9,563 nt of DNA from an uncultured Synergistaceae bacterium (lineage in GTDB: Bacteria; Synergistota; Synergistia; Synergistales; Aminobacteriaceae): positions 1 through 9,563 of the forward strand of contig CALMZW010000322.1 in NCBI GenBank assembly GCA_937870605.1. The letters run 5' to 3'. A program made the position numbers and the translations under genes. This document shows, in pieces, positions 6,490 to 9,563 of the stretch. The notes under the pieces are model-generated. The model was not told where the DNA came from and made no database searches. It worked only from the letters and a program-made list of their open reading frames with translations. Every line of letters begins with the position of its first letter. The stretch's first letter is position 1.

Positions 6490-7977
6490 TCAGGCCTTGC
6501 CCAGGCCGAACCACGTCTCGATGATGCCGCGCGGCGTCTTCGGCGTGACGCAGCTCACGCCGACCGTCAGCGCGAGCGAGACGACCAGCGCCGTGACGAT
6601 CGCGTGCATTCCGAACGTGATCGGGAGGTACTTCCCCGCGCCCAGGATGTAGGTCGCCAGTCCCCCGATCATTCCTGCGGCCGCGCCGTATTCGTTGCAG
6701 CGCATCCAGTAGAGCCCGAGAAGGATCGGCCAGAAGAAGGACGACGCCAGCCCGCCGATCGAGAAGATGATGAGGTATTGCAGCGCGTGCGGCGGCTTCA
6801 CGGACGCCGCGAAAATCGCGAGACACACGATGATCGTGACCCACAGGTTGACCTTCTTGAGGTGCTCCGACGAGGCGTTCGGGTTGAAGAACGACTGGTA
6901 GGCCTCTTTGATGAGGCTCGACGTGATGACGATGATCATCGCGCCGACGGTCGACTGGATCGCCCCCGCGACGCCCGCCAGCGTGACGCCCGCGAGCCAC
7001 GGGGGAAGAACGATCATGGCGAGCGCCGGAACCGCGTGGTCGGCGACCTTCAGGTCCGGAATGACCGCCTTGGCCAGGACGCCGAGGTAGGGCAGCGTCA
7101 TGGTCCAGAGGACGACGAAGACCGCGCCGAGAACGATGGCCCGGTGCATCGCCCTCGTATCCTTATACGTCAGGGCGCCCATCGTCGCGTGCGGGATGCC
7201 GATGATGACGAAGCCGAAATTGAGCCACATGGACATGTGGTACGCGACGGACCAGGTCCACGGATTCAGCAGCTTCGGATCGACCTTCCCGATGCCGCGG
7301 ATCGCCGTTTCGAGCGGCCCCGCGTGGACGAGCGCCCCCGCCGTGAGCGCGAGCACCGCGACGGTCATGACGACCCCCTGGAAGACGATCGCGATCGCGA
7401 CGCCCTTGATGCCGCCCATCGCGACGACGGCCAGGACGACGCCCGAAAACAGCACGAGCCCGAGTTCATAGGACATTCCGGTCATCGTCTCGAAGAGCCT
7501 CGCCCCGCCGACGATCTGGGCCACGACGTAGCTCCCCATGAAGCAGACGATGCTGACGACGCCGAAGATGCCGATCAGTTTGTTCCGGTTATAGCGGTGA
7601 AGCAGCAGTCCGAAGATCGACTGCGCGCCGATGCGCCGCGCCACGATGCCGATCTTCTTGCCGACTTCGCCCAGGACGATGAACGTCATGAAATTCTGGG
7701 CGCCCGCGACGACGACCCACGTCGCGCCGAGTTTGTACCCGAGGCCGGGGCCGCCGAGAAACGTCCCCGCACTGCACAGCCCCGCCGCGATCATCATCGC
7801 GACGACAATGGCGCCCATGCCGCGCCCGCCCGTATAGAACTCGTCGATGTATTTGTTGATGGCGACCCTGTCCATGTTCTTCTTCGCAAGCCAGCCGATC
7901 AGGAGCATACCGGCCGTATAGACGAAAAACGTGGCGATGACCACAAGCCGCGCGTTTCCCGAAACGTTCAGTTCCAT
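6490..7977 (-). CDS. Sodium:solute symporter, PanF-like (SSS family)
   Basis: Inner-membrane sodium-coupled uptake carrier of 495 residues, close to E. coli PanF (about 483) and consistent with the 13-helix SSS fold. PanF-like stretches in order: EFYTGGRGMGAIVVAMM (46-62), GTFLGGPGLGYKLG (71-84), IVGGARLFETMTGMSYELGL (155-174), IGIPHATMGALTYKDTRAMH (259-278), KAVIPDLKVADHAVPALA (303-320) and FFWPILLGLYW (414-424). The segment AIQSTVGAMI (339-348) corresponds to the helix that usually supplies the Ser/Thr ligands of the sodium site. The preceding gene encodes a YhdT-like protein 16 bp away, the same partner as in the E. coli yhdT-panF pair. PanF carries pantothenate, an N-acyl amino acid. With a D-aminoacylase gene next in the operon, an N-acyl amino acid is a reasonable guess at the cargo, but this is inference. 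Confidence 0.93.
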   Translation of the reverse strand: MELNVSGNARLVVIATFFVYTAGMLLIGWLAKKNMDRVAINKYIDEFYTGGRGMGAIVVAMMIAAGLCSAGTFLGGPGLGYKLGATWVVVAGAQNFMTFIVLGEVGKKIGIVARRIGAQSIFGLLLHRYNRNKLIGIFGVVSIVCFMGSYVVAQIVGGARLFETMTGMSYELGLVLFSGVVLAVVAMGGIKGVAIAIVFQGVVMTVAVLALTAGALVHAGPLETAIRGIGKVDPKLLNPWTWSVAYHMSMWLNFGFVIIGIPHATMGALTYKDTRAMHRAIVLGAVFVVLWTMTLPYLGVLAKAVIPDLKVADHAVPALAMIVLPPWLAGVTLAGVAGAIQSTVGAMIIVITSSLIKEAYQSFFNPNASSEHLKKVNLWVTIIVCLAIFAASVKPPHALQYLIIFSIGGLASSFFWPILLGLYWMRCNEYGAAAGMIGGLATYILGAGKYLPITFGMHAIVTALVVSLALTVGVSCVTPKTPRGIIETWFGLGKA

Positions 7978-7993
7978 GCGCGTCGCCCCCCGC

Positions 7994-8290
7994 TCACTTC
8001 GTGATATCCATGTTCCTGAAGACGAAGAGGGAGATGAACACGACGACCACGAAGAAGACGGCCGTCGTCAGCCAGGCCCCGATCGCCATCCACAGCGGGA
8101 CGCCCCAGAGATACGCATAGTTCGCGGGGTCGCCCCTCCCGAGAAAATAGCAGAGCCCGACGCTGATGATCATATACGCGATCCACACTCCGAACGTGAG
8201 CTTCATCTCGGACTCGCACGTCCGGAAACGCGGGTCGATTTCGATGTCCTCGAAACGATAGTTCCTGTCGTTCTCCGCGCCGCCTGCCAT
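7994..8290 (-). CDS. Small two-helix membrane protein, YhdT/DUF997 family
   Basis: A 98-residue protein with a polar N-terminus (about 1-29), a helix at about 31-50, a short loop containing GDPANYAYLWGVPLW, a second helix at about 68-91 and a short basic/acidic tail (FRNMDITK). Two-helix layout, size and position directly before a PanF-type symporter match YhdT of E. coli. The family is thought to be an accessory to its symporter, but no mechanism is established. GAGGGGGG upstream of the ATG at 8290 is a strong ribosome site. It begins the operon, 16 bp ahead of the symporter gene. The N-terminal acidic stretch (about 12-20) is longer than in E. coli YhdT. Confidence 0.82.
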   Translation of the reverse strand: MAGGAENDRNYRFEDIEIDPRFRTCESEMKLTFGVWIAYMIISVGLCYFLGRGDPANYAYLWGVPLWMAIGAWLTTAVFFVVVVFISLFVFRNMDITK

Positions 8291-8460
8291 ATCGGGACCC
8301 CCCTCGGGAAACCGGATTCATGGTGCTCCCACCCGGGATGAATGCACCCGGGAACTCTTTCGTCGCCACAGCAGCGTGCTGACTGATTAAATAGGTTGTA
8401 TCCTCGCAGATGCGTCTTTATTTGTCAATAAAAACACGAATATTACAGCATCACTCAGGG
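8291..8460 (-). promoter_or_regulatory. Promoter and leader of the yhdT-symporter-deacylase operon
   Basis: An AT-rich stretch at about 8380-8455 precedes the operon. On the minus strand a perfect TTGACA (8428-8423) is followed 20 nt later by GATACA (8402-8397); the spacing is too long for a standard promoter, so either the -10 is another hexamer or an activator is needed. ATACAACC and AATCAG just after it resemble the matching site before dctP. The leader carries CACCCGGGA twice on the plus strand (8330-8338 and 8345-8353, 15 bp apart). No known riboswitch fold was recognised. Confidence 0.5.
8330..8353. repeat. Two-copy 9-bp direct repeat in the yhdT leader
   Basis: CACCCGGGA occurs at 8330-8338 and again at 8345-8353, separated by TGAATG, about 40 bp upstream of the yhdT start. 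Each copy contains the palindrome CCCGGG. It may be an operator or a chance repeat in GC-rich DNA. Confidence 0.55.
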
Positions 8461-8586
8461 ATCGGCGAGATGAAAAAGACTCTTCGTCTCCTCCCGTTTT
8501 TCTCGTTTCCCCCGCACGCTTTGTCGGCGTTTTCCCGTGCGGGACGCGCCGGCTCGCAGAGGCGCCACAATGACGGGCGGAACTCG

Positions 8587-8624
8587 AAAAAAAAAGCCGG
8601 GAGAGAGCGACGCTCTCCCCCGGC
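8587..8624 (-). terminator. Strong intrinsic terminator of the Synerg-CTERM-like gene
   Basis: Sixty bases past the stop codon, the minus-strand transcript forms a GC-rich stem (outer 6 bp GCCGGG/CCCGGC, one A-C mismatch, then GAGAGCG/CGCUCUC with a very small loop) followed directly by nine U residues. This is a textbook rho-independent terminator and shows that the surface-protein gene is not co-transcribed with the operon beyond it. Confidence 0.92.
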
Positions 8625-8683
8625 CCGCAACGCCGTTCCGTCCGCGCGTTTCCGCGCGTGTCGACGCGTCGCCGCGTCCGACA

Positions 8684-9562
8684 CTAACGCCTTCTCGCGA
8701 GCAGGAGGGGCGCCAGGAGGAGCGCCGCCAGGAAGACGCCGGACGCAGCGCCGGGCAACGCGGGCAGCGTGCATCCGCCGCCGCTTCCGGTGCTTCCCGC
8801 CGTCGGCGTGACGGTCGCGGCGAGCGGGAAGACGGCGACGACCGCGGCGATCTGCGGCGCGACGTATCCGTCCTGTTTGCCGTCTCCGTCCGTGTTTCCT
8901 CCGTCGCTGACCGTAACCCGCCACGTCTCCGCGCCCGCGGCCTTCCGGAAGACGGTTGCGCCCTCATTCTGCGGGACGACGACATACCCCGTCGGCTTTC
9001 CCTCCGAGTCGAACGTCCGCATCAGCAGGAAGACCTGCGAGCCGTATCCCGAGGGCGCGCCGTCGATCGTCACGTCGAGCAGCAGCGTGAGGTCTGTAAC
9101 GCCTGCATCGAGCTTCGCGAGCAGCGAGAAGAACTTCACGAGATCCATGTTGTAGTTTCCCGAGAGAATCGCGTCCGGATCAGCCTCCAGCAACTGCGCC
9201 CACAGGGCCGCGGACGACAGGAGCGAGGCGATCGCGTCCGGGTCCGTGACCTCGACGGGACCGAGGACGATCACGCCGCCCGCAAGCAGCGTCAGCTTCA
9301 GGGTGACCGTCGGCAGCGGAATGTCGGGATCGGGCGTCGGGTAGGGCGACGTGGCGGGCGTCGGCGTCGCGCTCGGTGCAGGTGTCGGCGTCGCGCTCGG
9401 GATCGGCTTTAGTGTCGGCGTCGGATTCGCGGTGAATGTCGCCTCGATCGTGTGATTCGCGCGGACGTCCGTGAAGGTGTAGGTTCCTACGGCTTCGACG
9501 GGGATGCCGTCCGCGACGACATTTGCGATTTCGTACCCCGCGTTCGGCGTGACCGTGAACGT
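8684..9562 (-). CDS. Surface or secreted protein with Synerg-CTERM-like sorting tail (partial, N-terminus off the right edge)
   Basis: The last 292 residues of a longer extracytoplasmic protein. In order: an InlB-like bacterial repeat (about 1-43: TVTPNAGYEIANV, TYTFTDVRANHTIEATF); a Pro/Thr/Ser linker (about 46-80) with a repeated PSATPTPA unit; an unrecognised domain (about 85-250); a Gly/Thr/Ser spacer; and the tail GSGGGC (259-264), a hydrophobic helix (about 266-288) and ARRR. Such a tail marks proteins processed at the membrane, with the Cys and the helix as the recognition unit. NTDGDGKQD (223-231) follows the DxDxDGxxD calcium-loop pattern of dockerins and thrombospondin type 3 repeats, with Asn in the first position. 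The frame is open to the window end, so the GTG at 9274 is not the start. Function and binding target are unknown. Confidence 0.85.
   Translation of the reverse strand, partial: TFTVTPNAGYEIANVVADGIPVEAVGTYTFTDVRANHTIEATFTANPTPTLKPIPSATPTPAPSATPTPATSPYPTPDPDIPLPTVTLKLTLLAGGVIVLGPVEVTDPDAIASLLSSAALWAQLLEADPDAILSGNYNMDLVKFFSLLAKLDAGVTDLTLLLDVTIDGAPSGYGSQVFLLMRTFDSEGKPTGYVVVPQNEGATVFRKAAGAETWRVTVSDGGNTDGDGKQDGYVAPQIAAVVAVFPLAATVTPTAGSTGSGGGCTLPALPGAASGVFLAALLLAPLLLARRR
9361..9401 (-). repeat. In-gene tandem repeat encoding the Pro/Thr linker
   Basis: A 17-bp unit (plus strand GTCGGCGTCGCGCTCGG) occurs at 9361-9377 and 9385-9401, a 24-bp period equal to eight codons (PSATPTPA). A partial third copy starts near 9415. 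Such repeats can change copy number by slippage and so vary linker length. Confidence 0.8.
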
Positions 9563-9563
9563 C

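Noticed and set aside
6461..7000. N-terminal extension of the deacylase frame up to 7000.
   Set aside because: It lies inside the symporter gene in another frame; the family N-terminus (YDLIIKNARVYDGSG) and a ribosome site mark 6460 as the start.
5273..8004. Long plus-strand open frames (5273-6652 and 6604-8004) opposite the deacylase and symporter genes.
   Set aside because: They are antisense shadows of well-recognised genes in GC-rich DNA: rich in Arg, Asp and His, with no domain, no hydrophobic pattern and no ribosome site.
8291..8683. Possible small gene in the 393-bp gap.
   Set aside because: No frame has both a ribosome site and a plausible protein; the space is explained by a terminator, promoter and leader.
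8451..9412. Arg-rich frames on both strands over the terminator and the Synerg-CTERM-like gene.
   Set aside because: They run through the terminator hairpin and the poly-A/T tract and are alternate frames of a gene with clear domain order.
9361..9420. Short repeats that might suggest a CRISPR-like array.
   Set aside because: They are in-frame codon repeats (PSATPTPA) of a protein linker, with 7-bp gaps rather than spacers.

Overview
The window is GC-rich bacterial DNA in which every convincing gene lies on the minus strand, so transcription runs from high to low coordinates. The best lineage clue is the gene at the right edge. Its C-terminus (GSGGGC motif, hydrophobic helix, terminal Arg cluster) resembles the Synerg-CTERM sorting tail known from Synergistota. 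A TRAP transporter, a sodium:solute symporter and amino-acid-conjugate catabolism would suit that phylum of anaerobic amino-acid fermenters. The assignment rests mainly on this one tail and is moderately sure.

Layout, following transcription. (1) 9562-8684: 3' part of a surface or secreted protein with an InlB-like repeat, a Pro/Thr linker, a domain with a calcium-loop-like motif and the sorting tail, followed by a strong intrinsic terminator at 8587-8624. (2) 8683-8291: intergenic region with that terminator and the promoter and leader of the next operon. (3) 8290-4832: a three-gene operon with a YhdT/DUF997-type small membrane protein, a PanF-like sodium:solute symporter and a D-aminoacylase-family amidohydrolase, ending near a perfect 18-bp hairpin at 4757-4798. 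(4) 4831-4518: terminator, AT-rich promoter region and leader. (5) 4517 to beyond the left edge: dctP-dctQ-dctM (complete tripartite TRAP transporter), an FCD-type GntR regulator and a UxuA/mannonate dehydratase-family enzyme cut by the window edge.

The two operons look like two self-contained uptake-plus-catabolism modules, both probably sodium driven. The first would import an N-acyl (D-)amino acid or similar amide and deacylate it. The second would import a carboxylated, possibly uronate-like compound, dehydrate it, and be controlled by its own GntR regulator. Both leaders carry an ATACAAYC element followed by AATCAG, which could mean shared control. No tRNA, rRNA, CRISPR array, IS element or phage gene is visible. 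The most unusual points are the pairing of a YhdT/PanF-type symporter with a D-aminoacylase, the divergent UxuA-like sequence, the hairpin between dctP and dctQ, and the shared promoter element.
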